DNA from: Aldehydirespirator sp963667505
GTDB lineage: Bacteria > Actinomycetota > Acidimicrobiia > Acidimicrobiales > Aldehydirespiratoraceae
Reading direction: 5' to 3'
NCBI GenBank assembly: GCA_963667505.2
Contig: OY763490.2
Location: 2,852,001 to 2,916,000, forward strand
Length of the DNA: 64,000 nt
Under the pieces are notes generated by a model. It searched no databases. It was given only the letters and a program-made list of their open reading frames with translations, and was not told the DNA's origin. Made by a program: the position numbers and the translations under genes. This document shows positions 16,597-25,651 of the stretch, piece after piece; the stretch's first letter is position 1; the number at the start of each line of letters is the position of its first letter.

Positions 16597-18873
16597 TCAG
16601 GCTCGGCCGGCGGCGGCCTCCGAGGCGCGGTCGCGTCCGCATAGGCGGATCAGCTCCTCGTGCAGCTCGAACCAGACGGTGTGGTAGCTGTCGCGCAGGG
16701 GGTGGGCCATCATCTGGACGTCGCCCTGCTGGACCGCTTCCAGCGCGGTTGCGAGGCGCTCGGCGTATCGGGCCAGGCGGGGCTCGGCTGCCGAGACCTC
16801 GTCGACGACGGCCAGCACCCGCGGGTGGACGTCGTCGCGAAGCCGCGCCGTCACGACGTTGTCGTAGGCCGCGTCGGTGTGGTCGTTGACGACCTCGGCA
16901 CCCTCAACGACTCGCATCTGCCACGACGTGACGAGCTCCTTGAAGGCACCGTTGACGGCGTGGAAGTCGTCCATCACCGCTTCGACGACGGTGTGAAGAC
17001 GGGCGGCGTCACGGCGGAAGAGGTCGTCCACGGCGGCCGAGGCCTCCCTGGTCAGGCGGACGCGCCCGCCGGGCAGCTCCTGAGCAACCCCCTCGTCCAC
17101 CAGAGCAGCGATGGCCGCGGCAGCCTGGCCCGGCCCGCAGCCGAGCACATCGACGAGCGAGTCCGCAGAGGCCATCCCCTTCAAGCCGACCACCCGGCGG
17201 ACTTCCACCCGGTCCGGAACCGCGCCGGACGGTTGGTCCGACTCCGGGGCGGTCCCGGGGCCGGAGGGCGGCTCGAGCTCGGCCCTCCAGGCTCGCAGCA
17301 CCCGCACCTCCTCCAGCTCCGTCCGGCTGCCGGGGTGGGCGCCCCGCAGCAGCAGGCCCCGGTCGCCGTCGACGGTGACGGTCTCACCGGCGGCGACGTG
17401 CGAGCCGGCCACGGCGATGCCGTCGGCTCGGACCTCGACGGCGGCCGCGCCCACCACCGCGGGGATCGCCCACGATCGGGCCACCACGGCCGCATGGCTC
17501 ACGATCCCGCCCAGAGTGGTGACCAGTCCCGCGGCCTCGGCCATCCCGGCGACGTCGGCAGGCGAGGTCTCCCGCCGGATCAGGACGACCGGCTCGCCCC
17601 GCCCGGCCCGGGCCAGCGTCTCGTCGATGTCGGTGCAGACCACGCCGACCGCCCGACCCGGCGACGCGCCCAGGCCCTCGGCCAGGACCTCGGCGGCCGG
17701 GCCGGGCGACTCCGGTGCGGGCGCGGTGGGCGGATCGGCGAGGATGGTCTCGACACGGGCCAGCGCGCCAACTCGGTCGAGGGGGAAGTCGGGATCCTCG
17801 GCCATGTCGATCGCGGCTCGCAGGGCGGCCCGCGGGCTGAGCTTGCCCCGGCGGGCCTGCAGCAGCCAGAGCACACCGTCCTCGACCGTGAACTCGATGT
17901 CGGCGATGTCGCCGATGTCCCGCTCCAGCAGGGCCGCGGCCGAGGCGAGCCCGGCGGCCGTCTCGGGCCACACCGTCCGCATCTCCCCGAGCGGGCGGGT
18001 GGTATGCGTGCCCGACACCACATCCTCCCCCTGCGCCGCGGGCAGGAACTCGCCCACGAGTTCCCGCTCGCCCGTGCGGGGGTCGCGGCTGAACGCGACG
18101 CCTGTGCCCGACCGCTCGTTGAGGTTGCCGAACGTCATCGCCTGCACGGTCACAGCAGTGCCGAGGTCGTCCCCGATGCCCTCCACCCGCCGGTAGACCT
18201 CGGCCCTCTCGGAATGCCACGAAGCGAAGACGGCCCTCGCTGCCTGCCGGATCTGCGTGTCCGGTTCGTCGGGTATGGCGTGCCCGGCGGCCGTGAGCTC
18301 TTCCCGAAGGCGTCGTGTGGCCGCCGCCAGTGCCTCGCAGGACAGCGACCGCCCGTCGTGAGGCCCCAGGCAGCGGCCCGACAGGCGGCCGACCAGTTCG
18401 GCCGGCGCACCGGCCACGACGGTCGCATAGGACTGGACGAAGCGCCGGGCGGTGTCCCACCCGAAGGCGCCCCAACCCGACCGCTCCGACAGCGCCTCGG
18501 CCACCGCACCTGTGATGCCGACATTGAGGATCGTGTCCATCATCCCGGGCATCGAGACCGGCGCGCCTGAGCGGACGCTGACCAGCAGCGGCGCCTCCGG
18601 GTCGCCGAAGCGCCGATCAAGCTCCTGCTCCATCAACGACAGCCCGGCGGCAAGTGCCTCGTCGAGCGCGGGGGTCCAGCCCTCCTCAAGCATCTTCCGG
18701 CACGCCTCGGTAGTGAGGACGAAGCCGGGAGGCACAGGCAGACCGAGCTCGGTCATACGCACCAGGGCAGCGCCCTTGCCGCCGAGCAGCGCCACCCGGT
18801 CCGGATCATCCAACGCGGCAGCCTCGGCGAAGGTGAGGCCGAGTGGCGCTGGATCCGTCACCGCTCCCCCCAC
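16597..18873 (-). CDS. PPDK-like dikinase without the PEP/pyruvate barrel, with a novel C-terminal region
   Basis: A 758-residue protein. Residues ~25-360 are the PPDK nucleotide-binding domain (LLGGKGAAL, SVRSGAPVSMPGMMDTILN, LQARRGKLSP). Residues ~400-510 are the swivelling domain with the phospho-His motif GGIVSHAAVVARSW. The usual C-terminal TIM barrel is replaced by ~200 residues of predicted helical sequence that I do not recognise. GTG 18873 has GGGAGG 10 nt upstream; GTG 18861, which forms a GTGA overlap with the E2 stop, is the alternative. It is the last gene of the 2-oxoacid dehydrogenase operon. Confidence 0.85.
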   Translation of the reverse strand: MGGAVTDPAPLGLTFAEAAALDDPDRVALLGGKGAALVRMTELGLPVPPGFVLTTEACRKMLEEGWTPALDEALAAGLSLMEQELDRRFGDPEAPLLVSVRSGAPVSMPGMMDTILNVGITGAVAEALSERSGWGAFGWDTARRFVQSYATVVAGAPAELVGRLSGRCLGPHDGRSLSCEALAAATRRLREELTAAGHAIPDEPDTQIRQAARAVFASWHSERAEVYRRVEGIGDDLGTAVTVQAMTFGNLNERSGTGVAFSRDPRTGERELVGEFLPAAQGEDVVSGTHTTRPLGEMRTVWPETAAGLASAAALLERDIGDIADIEFTVEDGVLWLLQARRGKLSPRAALRAAIDMAEDPDFPLDRVGALARVETILADPPTAPAPESPGPAAEVLAEGLGASPGRAVGVVCTDIDETLARAGRGEPVVLIRRETSPADVAGMAEAAGLVTTLGGIVSHAAVVARSWAIPAVVGAAAVEVRADGIAVAGSHVAAGETVTVDGDRGLLLRGAHPGSRTELEEVRVLRAWRAELEPPSGPGTAPESDQPSGAVPDRVEVRRVVGLKGMASADSLVDVLGCGPGQAAAAIAALVDEGVAQELPGGRVRLTREASAAVDDLFRRDAARLHTVVEAVMDDFHAVNGAFKELVTSWQMRVVEGAEVVNDHTDAAYDNVVTARLRDDVHPRVLAVVDEVSAAEPRLARYAERLATALEAVQQGDVQMMAHPLRDSYHTVWFELHEELIRLCGRDRASEAAAGRA

Positions 18874-20339
18874 GACTCGAGCACCTCCCGGACCGTCCGG
18901 GTGAACTCGGCCGCCGGAGCCCCGTCGAAGGCACGGTGATCCCAGGTGAGGCTCAGGGTCAGGGTGGGCCGCGGCACGGGCCGGTCGTCGTCGCCCCAGT
19001 CCACGCCGCGCCGGACACGGCCCACTCCGAGGATGGCGGTGTTGGGCGGGTTGACGATCGGGGTGAACGCGTCGACGCCGTACATGCCGAGCGCGGTCAC
19101 CGCGAACGTGGCGCCCTCGTAGTCGTGCAGCGGCAACGACCTCGCCCGGGCTCCGGCCGCGAGCCTGGCCGTCTCGGCGCCTATCTCGGCGATGGACCTG
19201 CGGTCGGCCCTGCGGACCACCGGCACCACGAGACCGTCGTCGAGGGCCACCGCCATCCCGACGTTGACCTCGGGGAGCAACGCGATGCCCTCGCCGGTGA
19301 TCTGGCTGTTGACGATCGGGTGCTCCACGAGCGCGGCGGCTGCGGCTGCGATCACATAGTCGGTGAGGCCGGGGGCGCCGCCGTCGGCCTGCCGCCGTCG
19401 ACGGTCGGCCACGACCCGGTCCATGGCCGCGTCCATGGTGAGGGTGAGCTGGGCCATGTCGTGGAGCGACTCGTGCAGCCGCGACGCGATCGTGGCCCGC
19501 ATGCCCCGCATCGGCACGACCCCCGCCGGTGTCTGTGTCAGCGGGGCCGCGGCCGGTGTCGGTCCGGTCCCGGCCAGACGCTGCCGGGCATAGAGGGCCA
19601 CGTCGTCGCGGGTGACCTTCGGGTCGGCGCCGGTGCGGGGAACAGCCGCGATGTCGATGCCCAGCAGGTCAGCCAACTGACGCGCCGCGAGGCTCGCCAC
19701 CACTAGCGGACGGGCCGCGGGGACCGACGTCGGGGGCGCGCCGACGGAAGGCGGCCCGGCCTCGAAGACGGGCTCGGGCGGCGCGGCCGCAAAGCGCTGC
19801 ACGTCCTCGGAGACGATGCGGCCGCCTGGGCCGGAGCCGGGCACCGCCGCGAGGTCGACCCCCAGTTCGGCCGCCACCCGCCGGGCGTTGGGCGAAGAGA
19901 GGATGCGACCGCCCAAGCCACGGCCCGGCGTGTCCGCTCCCTCGGTCCTTGCTCCGCTGACGGGGGCTGCAGTGGCGGGGGCTGCGCCGACGGGGGCTCG
20001 GGTGGCTGCGGTGGCGGGGGCTGCGCCGACGGGGGCTCGGGCGGCGGTGGCTCCGGAAGCCGGGCCTCGGGGACGGGCGAAGCCGGCTTCGGGCGGTTCC
20101 TCCCCGTCGGCGAGGAACCAGCCGATCGGCGAGCCGCAGGCGAACGTCTCGCCCGGCGCGCCCATCTGATGGAGCCGGCCGGACGCGCTCGCCTCCACGT
20201 CGGTCTCGACCTTGTCGGTCTCGATGGCGACAACCGGCACGCCCTGCTCGACTACGGCGCCGTCCGCCACGTGCCAGCCGATGATGGTGCCGGCCTCCAT
20301 GGTGAGGCCCAGCTTCGGCATCTGGAACTCGGTGGCCAT
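18858..20339 (-). CDS. 2-oxoacid dehydrogenase complex E2 (dihydrolipoamide acyltransferase)
   Basis: A 493-residue E2. The lipoyl domain carries the attachment Lys43 in ETDKVETD. Ala/Pro linkers contain a repeated APVGAAPATAA segment. Two peripheral-subunit-binding domains (SSPNARRVAAELGVDL and SLAARQLADLLGIDI) precede the catalytic domain with DHRAFDG near the C-terminus. It transfers the acyl group to CoA in the core of the complex. E1 genes are directly upstream; no E3 gene is in the window. Confidence 0.93.
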   Translation of the reverse strand: MATEFQMPKLGLTMEAGTIIGWHVADGAVVEQGVPVVAIETDKVETDVEASASGRLHQMGAPGETFACGSPIGWFLADGEEPPEAGFARPRGPASGATAARAPVGAAPATAATRAPVGAAPATAAPVSGARTEGADTPGRGLGGRILSSPNARRVAAELGVDLAAVPGSGPGGRIVSEDVQRFAAAPPEPVFEAGPPSVGAPPTSVPAARPLVVASLAARQLADLLGIDIAAVPRTGADPKVTRDDVALYARQRLAGTGPTPAAAPLTQTPAGVVPMRGMRATIASRLHESLHDMAQLTLTMDAAMDRVVADRRRRQADGGAPGLTDYVIAAAAAALVEHPIVNSQITGEGIALLPEVNVGMAVALDDGLVVPVVRRADRRSIAEIGAETARLAAGARARSLPLHDYEGATFAVTALGMYGVDAFTPIVNPPNTAILGVGRVRRGVDWGDDDRPVPRPTLTLSLTWDHRAFDGAPAAEFTRTVREVLESWGER

Positions 20340-20354
20340 GGCAGTTGCGGCCCT

Positions 20355-21346
20355 TCAGGCGCCGGGCCCGTCGCGGTCGAGAGTGGCGCGGATCTGCGCC
20401 GCGATCCGGGCCGCGTCGGGAACGTAGCGAGACTCGAGGGCGGGACTGAAGGGCACCGGGGCGAAGGGCGCGGCGACCCGGGCCACGGGGGCGTCGAGAT
20501 AGTCGAAGGCCTGCTCGGAGACCTGGGCCGCGACCTCGGCGCCGAGCCCCGCGAACCGGACCGCCTCGTGCACGACCACGATGCGGTTGGTCTTGCGGGC
20601 CGACGCCACCACGGCGTCGGTGTCGATCGGCTGCACCGACCTCAGGTCGATCACCTCGCAGTCGATGCCCTCCGCGGCCAGCTCGTCGGCGGCTTTCAGC
20701 GACTCCGGCACCATCCGGCTGTAGGCCACCACGGTCACGTCAGCACCCTGGCGGGCGACGCGGGCCACGCCGATCGGAACCTCGTACAGCTCGGCCGGAA
20801 CCTCGCCCTTCATCCCGAACATGCGCTTGTGCTTCACCAGCACGGTGGGGTTGTCGTCCCTGAGGCACGACACCAGCAGGCCCTTCATGTCGTGGGGCGT
20901 GGAGGGCGCCACCACCTTGAGGCCCGGGACGTGGCACAGCATCGCCTCGAGGCTCTGGCTGTGCTGAGCCGCGGCCGACAATCCTGCACCGCCGCTGGTG
21001 GTGATCGTCACCGGCAGCCGGACGCGGCCGCCGAACATGTACTTGAGCTTGGCGGCCTGGTTGGCCAGTTGGTCCATGGCGAGCAGCACGAAGTCCATGA
21101 ACATCAGGTCGACCACCGGCCGCAGCCCGCAGACGGCCGCGCCGATCCCCAGACCCACGATGGCCTGCTCCGCGATGGGCGTGTCCACCATCCTGCGCTC
21201 GCCGAACTCGTCGAACAGCCCCGCGAAACTGCCGAAGACCCCGCCTTTGCGGCCCACGTCCTCGCCCACCACGAGATGTCGCCGTCGGCGTCCATCATCT
21301 GGCGCAGACCGTCGTTGAACGCCTTGAGGTAGGTGAGCTCGGTCAT
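20355..21346 (-). CDS. 2-oxoacid dehydrogenase E1 beta subunit, frameshifted near its start
   Basis: The gene begins at ATG 21346 (ATGA overlap with the E1 alpha stop) and encodes TELTYLKAFNDGLRQMM. It then loses frame: the expected DILVVGEDVG is split, because ATCTCGTG is present where ATCCTCGTG would keep frame. The rest, from LVVGEDVGRKGGVFG to the end, is intact in the next frame. The total length, 992 nt, is one base short of 331 codons. This is either a true one-base deletion at ~21275 or a sequence error. The protein pairs with E1 alpha to bind ThDP and decarboxylate the 2-oxoacid. Confidence 0.8.
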
Positions 21347-22347
21347 GACGGTGGGAGCGGCGGCCGCCGGTCGGAAACGCCGGAGTACACGTCGGCCACA
21401 AGGTCGTCCGCGTCGGGCATCGGACTCCGCTCCGCGAACTCGACGGCCGACTCCACCTCGGCGGCGACCTGCGCTCGGACGGCCTCGATCCCATCGGAGG
21501 CCATGGCCCCGAGGCGGACCATCAGGTCCTCATGGCGGGGGATCGGGTCCTTGGCCCGCCACTGTCGGACCTCGTCGTCGGAGCGGTACTTCATCCCCAG
21601 GGTCTGGACGCCGTGATGGTTGTAGAACCGGTAGGTCTTGCACTCGATGAACGACGGGCCCTCGCCGGCCCTCGCCCGGTCGGCCGCGGCGGCAGTGGCC
21701 TCCAGCACCGCCACCGGGTCCATGCCGTCGACCATGGTCCCGGGCATCCCGTAGGCGGCGGCCCGCTCGACGACGTCGTCGATGGCCATGGTCAGTTCAC
21801 GGGGGGTGAACTCGGCGTACTCGTTGTTCTCGCACACGAACACCACGGGAAGCTCGAGGGTGGCGGCCATGTTGGCGGCCTCGTGGAACGCTCCGATGTT
21901 GGTGGCCCCGTCGCCGAAGAAGGCCACGCTCACCGCTCCGTTGGCCTGGTACTTGTTGGCGAACCCGGCGCCGACCGCGATGGGCAGGCCGCCGGCCACG
22001 ATCCCGTTGGCGCCGAGCATGTTCAGGTCCAGGTCGCAGACGTGCATGGATCCGCCCTTGCCGCCGCAGTACCCGGTGGCCTTGCCCATCAACTCGGCCA
22101 TCATCCGAGACAGGTCCCCGCCCCTGGCCACCAGATGGCCGTGGCCCCGGTGGGTGGAGCTGACCTGATCGTCGTCGCGCAGCGCGGCGCACGCCCCTGC
22201 CGCCACCGCCTCCTGCCCGACGTACAGGTGGATGAAGCCCGGCATCCGCCCCGCCTCGGAGATCCGGCCGGCGGCCTCCTCGAACAGGCGGATGCGGACC
22301 ATGCGCCGGTGGAGGTCGCGCAGGACCTCGTGCGACGGGCCGGTCAT
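21343..22347 (-). CDS. 2-oxoacid dehydrogenase E1 alpha subunit (AcoA/PdhA-like)
   Basis: A 334-residue ThDP-dependent E1 alpha. FIHLYVGQEAVAAG, the ThDP motif GDGATNIGAFHEAANMA, and YRFYNHHG are typical of acetoin/pyruvate-type subunits. ATG 22347 has GGAGA just upstream. It begins the E1 alpha, E1 beta, E2, PPDK-like run, in which starts and stops overlap. The substrate could be pyruvate, acetoin or a branched 2-oxoacid; the neighbouring ThuA-like and SDR genes suggest a polyol or sugar-acid route. Confidence 0.93.
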   Translation of the reverse strand: MTGPSHEVLRDLHRRMVRIRLFEEAAGRISEAGRMPGFIHLYVGQEAVAAGACAALRDDDQVSSTHRGHGHLVARGGDLSRMMAELMGKATGYCGGKGGSMHVCDLDLNMLGANGIVAGGLPIAVGAGFANKYQANGAVSVAFFGDGATNIGAFHEAANMAATLELPVVFVCENNEYAEFTPRELTMAIDDVVERAAAYGMPGTMVDGMDPVAVLEATAAAADRARAGEGPSFIECKTYRFYNHHGVQTLGMKYRSDDEVRQWRAKDPIPRHEDLMVRLGAMASDGIEAVRAQVAAEVESAVEFAERSPMPDADDLVADVYSGVSDRRPPLPPS

Positions 22348-22363
22348 CGTGTCTCCAGGATGG

Positions 22364-23140
22364 TCACGCGTCCGCTCCGAGACCCCAGCGGATGGCTCGG
22401 CGCAGCAACTCGTAGTACTCCGAGACATTCCAGGAGCAGCGTTCGACGTTCGGGTAGTAGTCCCGCAGCGGGAACATGTCCCAGTGGCCCCGGCAGTGCC
22501 CGAGGGTGTTGTAGAGCACGGCCCCGGACCCGAGGGGGCGGATGTACTGCACGAGGTGCTCGCCGGGACCCGACGTCCAGTCGCTCTCGGCAAAGCCGCG
22601 GGCCTCGCCCCGCCAGCGGGTGAACAGCAGCGGCTGGAGGGCTCCGCGGTCGGCGTGCTCCATGAGGTACAGCTCGTCGTCGGTGGTGAACGATTCGATG
22701 CCGGCCACCAGCCAATGGTCCGGGTCGGCCGGCTCAACGTGGTAGGGGGCTATGGGCGGGTGGGCGATGAACTGGCTGCCGAGGGTCTCGGCGAACACCG
22801 GGAAGCAGCGGGGCGACTCCACGCCGTCGGGCCGGGGGAGGTCCAGTGCCGAGTTGGTGCCGTGAAGCGCCACCCACCGTCCGCCGCGCTCCACCCAGGA
22901 GCGCAGAGCCCGCTGGGCCCGCTCCGAGGGCCGCACATCGCAGGTGTAGCTCACCAGGAAGCGACACCCGTCGAGCGCGTCGGTTTCCTCGAAGGTGGCG
23001 TCGACCCGGGTGCGGACATGGGGATGCTCGGCCAGCAGCCGCAGCAGCTCGCGGCGGGCGAAGTCGATGTCGTGGTACTTGCCGCCCGCTACCAGGCAGG
23101 CGTCGACGCGCCCAGTGGCGAGCAGCTCAATAGTCGACAC
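22364..23140 (-). CDS. ThuA-like protein (trehalose-utilisation/glutamine-amidotransferase fold)
   Basis: A 258-residue ThuA-domain protein. Recognisable parts are DGCRFLVSYTCDV, WVALHGTNSA and the C-terminal LYNTLGHCRGHWD. ThuA-like proteins occur in sugar and polyol catabolic operons and their biochemical role is unsettled. GTG 23140 was chosen because it overlaps the end of the upstream SDR by 14 bp; the longer frame runs through that SDR. E1 alpha follows 16 bp later. Confidence 0.75.
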   Translation of the reverse strand: MSTIELLATGRVDACLVAGGKYHDIDFARRELLRLLAEHPHVRTRVDATFEETDALDGCRFLVSYTCDVRPSERAQRALRSWVERGGRWVALHGTNSALDLPRPDGVESPRCFPVFAETLGSQFIAHPPIAPYHVEPADPDHWLVAGIESFTTDDELYLMEHADRGALQPLLFTRWRGEARGFAESDWTSGPGEHLVQYIRPLGSGAVLYNTLGHCRGHWDMFPLRDYYPNVERCSWNVSEYYELLRRAIRWGLGADA

Positions 23141-23882
23141 GCTTGAGGAAGCCGCCGTCGACGGTGAGGTTGGCTCCGTTGATGTGGCGGGCCGCGTCGC
23201 CGGCCAGGAAGGCCACCGCATTGGCGACATCCTGCGCGGTCCCCATTTCGCCGCCGGGATGGGTCTTCTGGGAGGCCTCGAAGAAGTCCGGCAAGCGGCC
23301 CTTGATCCGGTCCCAGTCGCCGCCGTCGATGAAGATCGGCCCGGGCGACACCACGTTGCAGCGGATGCCTCGTGCGCCGAGCACCTGGGCCTGGCCCAGC
23401 GTCCAGTTGATGACGGCGGCCTTGAACGCGCTGTAGCTGCCCGAGCCCGAAGCGAAGTGCTCCGCGGTGGCGGTGGTGCCGATGCTCACCAGCGAGCCGC
23501 CGCCGTCGGCGAGGGCGTCGGCCGCGGCCGCCACGCCGCCCACCAGAGCCCTGAGATCGACGTTGAAGTTCGCGGTCCAGTCGTCGAGCTGCTTCTGGCC
23601 CTTGCCTGAGGTGTTGTGCACGTAGATGTCGATGCCTCCCAGAGCCTCGGCCGACGACGCGATCCAGGCCTCCAGCGAGCCCAGATCGCCGGCGTCCACG
23701 GCAGAGCCGATCGCGGTTCCGGCCGCCGACAGCTCGGCCACCGCTTGATCGACGCCGTCGCCGTCGCGGGCGCAGATCGCCACCGACGCCCCCTCAGCGA
23801 GCAGCGTCTCGGCGACGGCCCGGCCGATGCCCTTGGTCGAGCCGGTGACGAGAGCCTTCTTGCCTGCCAGTCCGAGGTCCAT
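23127..23882 (-). CDS. Short-chain dehydrogenase/reductase
   Basis: A 251-residue classical SDR with TGSTKGIG (~13-20), HNTSG in place of NNAG, SIGTT for the catalytic Ser region and YSAFK as the catalytic motif. ATG 23882 is the first gene of the run leading to the ThuA-like and 2-oxoacid dehydrogenase genes. The 13-bp element GAACGGTCAGCAA just upstream (23903-23915) recurs with one change before the Rieske gene at 41821. Confidence 0.9.
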   Translation of the reverse strand: MDLGLAGKKALVTGSTKGIGRAVAETLLAEGASVAICARDGDGVDQAVAELSAAGTAIGSAVDAGDLGSLEAWIASSAEALGGIDIYVHNTSGKGQKQLDDWTANFNVDLRALVGGVAAAADALADGGGSLVSIGTTATAEHFASGSGSYSAFKAAVINWTLGQAQVLGARGIRCNVVSPGPIFIDGGDWDRIKGRLPDFFEASQKTHPGGEMGTAQDVANAVAFLAGDAARHINGANLTVDGGFLKRVDY

Positions 23883-23905
23883 GTGTCGCCCCCTAATTCA
23901 TCGAA

Positions 23906-23917
23906 CGGTCAGCAATT
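23906..23917. promoter_or_regulatory. Shared promoter-proximal element, copy 1 (CGGTCAGCAATT)
   Basis: CGGTCAGCAATT lies 24-35 bp upstream of the SDR start at 23882. CGGTCAGCAAATT lies at 41860-41872, upstream of the Rieske gene start at 41821, in the same orientation relative to its gene. It may be a regulator site or part of a shared promoter. Confidence 0.3.
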
Positions 23918-24011
23918 CACCATCGTAGGCCAGCGAGCGCGGCCGGCAGGCGCTCGGCGGCTTCAAGGCGGTGCTGGAGGGCGGGATCGGGCGAGCCGAG
24001 CCGGCGGGCTC

Positions 24012-24227
24012 TCAGTGGTCGGAGGAGGCCTCCGCGATCCGGTGATGGGCCACCCTTGGCCCGGCGACCCAGCCGCACAGTTGGGGGTCGCATTCCCGCA
24101 GATCGCCGGAGATCCATAATCCGTCAGCCCGGAACCGGCCTTGCCGATCACCGTCGGTGACGAGCACGCCGCCGGTCCCGTCGGGCTCGTAGAGCGCGCC
24201 GGTGAAGGCATGGCGCAGGCCGTTCAC
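24012..24227 (-). CDS. Small protein with WISGDLRxCDPQxC core, Rieske partner (copy A)
   Basis: A 71-residue protein whose GTG 24227 overlaps the Rieske gene stop as GTGA. It aligns over its length with the 75-residue protein at 45283-45510. Both start with GLRH/GLKH plus a short beta-rich segment, then share the core WISGDLRxCDPQxCxW. The two Cys are spaced C-x4-C. I do not recognise the family. Strict linkage to paralogous Rieske oxygenases suggests an accessory or small subunit, which is inference. Confidence 0.8.
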   Translation of the reverse strand: MNGLRHAFTGALYEPDGTGGVLVTDGDRQGRFRADGLWISGDLRECDPQLCGWVAGPRVAHHRIAEASSDH

Positions 24228-25651
24228 GGCTCGGCCCCCACCCAGGCGTCGAGCTTGGCGTGGAGCCAGCGGATCTTCGACTCCTGGTAGTTGCCCAACG
24301 TGATGCCCGGCTTGCGGGTGGTCTCTAGACCCCGCTGGACTTTCTCCATGTTGAACAGGTCCTGGTTGAAGACCTTGCCCAGCATGCTCAGCTCGGGCGC
24401 GTCGGTGAAGGTCTCGTGCTCCTCGAGGAAGTGGACCGGTGCGTTGGGCGGCTTCTCGCCGCGGTAGGGGGCCAGGAAGATGCACTCCATGAGGGAGCTG
24501 CGGTGGTCGTCGCCGTTGGGACGGAACCGGTAGACGATCCGGTTGAACGCGCCCCACGGATGGAAGTTGGGGAAGACCGTGTAGTCGATGCTGTCCATCA
24601 TCTCGGCGTCGGACATCCGGTCGACCCACTCGCCGGCCACCGGCCTCCACCGGTCCCGGCTGGCGGCCGCTCCCATGGCCCGCATCGACTGGTCCGGTGA
24701 CACCGGAATCGGTGTGGGCTCGTCGACCCGGGTGTCGGTCATGGCCCGCATCATGTCGTCCTGGGTGGGCGTCCAGTCCAGCAGCGGGCTGGGAGTGCCG
24801 CCGGGGGTGATGGCCCGGGCGAAGTTCTCCCAGACGTCCACCTGGGTGTTGGTGTCGCCGAGATAGGGGGCGATCTGGGGATGGGTGGCGTTGACGTGGA
24901 AGGCCTCGCAGAACGCCTCCTGGGCGATCTTCCAGTTGGCGTGTATCACCTTGGCCACATGGGCCTGGGTGTAGCGGTTGGCCAGGTCCCAGACCTCGAA
25001 CTGATCGACGATCTCGCCGAGGAAGTCCTCCAGCGGCTCGGCGCCGGGGTCGGGATTGATCATCACGAAGCCGGCCCAGGTGCCCACGCTGCACTCGGGC
25101 AGCGAGAACTCCTCGTCGCGGACGTGCTCGAAGTCCCACCGGGCCGGCACATGCTTGAGCGCGCCGTCGATTGTCCAGGCGAAGCCGTGGAACGGACAGC
25201 GGATCTCGCTGCAGCGCCCGGCGTGCTCCTTCAAGCGCCGGCCGCGATGCAGGCAGGCGTTGGGATAGGCCTTGATTTCGTCGGGCGCGGTGCGCATGAC
25301 GATGTAGGAGTCCCGCACGATCTCGTACAGGACATGATCGCCCACTTCGGGAATGTCGTCGGCCCGGCAGGCGAACTGCCAGACCGAACGCCACAGCGTG
25401 CGGGCCTCCCGTTCGTGCCACTCCCGCGAGATGTAGCGGTCGATGCCGACATCGCCGCTGCCCAGGTAGCGGGGCGACTCCAGGCGCAGCACGTCGGGAA
25501 CCGGATGGGTGTCGGCGTCGAGCAGCTCCTGGTAGCTGATGCCCGGCGAGCGGGCCGATCCCGGTTCGGGCGGGCTTCCGGGCCCGGGCAGGCCTCCGGC
25601 ATCGGGCGGGCTTCCGGGCCCGGGCAGGCCTCCGGCATCGGGCGGGCTCAT
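24224..25651 (-). CDS. Rieske non-haem iron oxygenase, large subunit (copy A)
   Basis: A 475-residue aromatic-ring-hydroxylating-type oxygenase. The Rieske ligands are in CLHRGRRL and CPFHGFAW. The catalytic iron ligands are His in EAFHVNATHP, with an acidic ligand expected further on. ATG 25651 overlaps the upstream remnant SDR stop as ATGA. The first ~35 residues are a Pro/Gly-rich 14-residue repeat encoded by 42-bp DNA repeats, absent from the paralogue at 45507. The operon order is SDR remnant, Rieske, small protein. No reductase or ferredoxin is adjacent. The substrate is unknown. Confidence 0.92.
   Translation of the reverse strand: MSPPDAGGLPGPGSPPDAGGLPGPGSPPEPGSARSPGISYQELLDADTHPVPDVLRLESPRYLGSGDVGIDRYISREWHEREARTLWRSVWQFACRADDIPEVGDHVLYEIVRDSYIVMRTAPDEIKAYPNACLHRGRRLKEHAGRCSEIRCPFHGFAWTIDGALKHVPARWDFEHVRDEEFSLPECSVGTWAGFVMINPDPGAEPLEDFLGEIVDQFEVWDLANRYTQAHVAKVIHANWKIAQEAFCEAFHVNATHPQIAPYLGDTNTQVDVWENFARAITPGGTPSPLLDWTPTQDDMMRAMTDTRVDEPTPIPVSPDQSMRAMGAAASRDRWRPVAGEWVDRMSDAEMMDSIDYTVFPNFHPWGAFNRIVYRFRPNGDDHRSSLMECIFLAPYRGEKPPNAPVHFLEEHETFTDAPELSMLGKVFNQDLFNMEKVQRGLETTRKPGITLGNYQESKIRWLHAKLDAWVGAEP
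25572..25648. repeat. 42-bp tandem repeat in the Rieske 5' coding end
   Basis: Two near-identical 42-bp units encode the in-frame peptide repeat SPPDAGGLPGPG, so the duplication lengthens the N-terminus without breaking frame. Confidence 0.8.

Noticed and set aside
19930..20080. Tandem repeats in the E2 gene as a regulatory element
   Set aside because: They encode the Ala/Pro linker between lipoyl and subunit-binding domains, where such repeats are normal.
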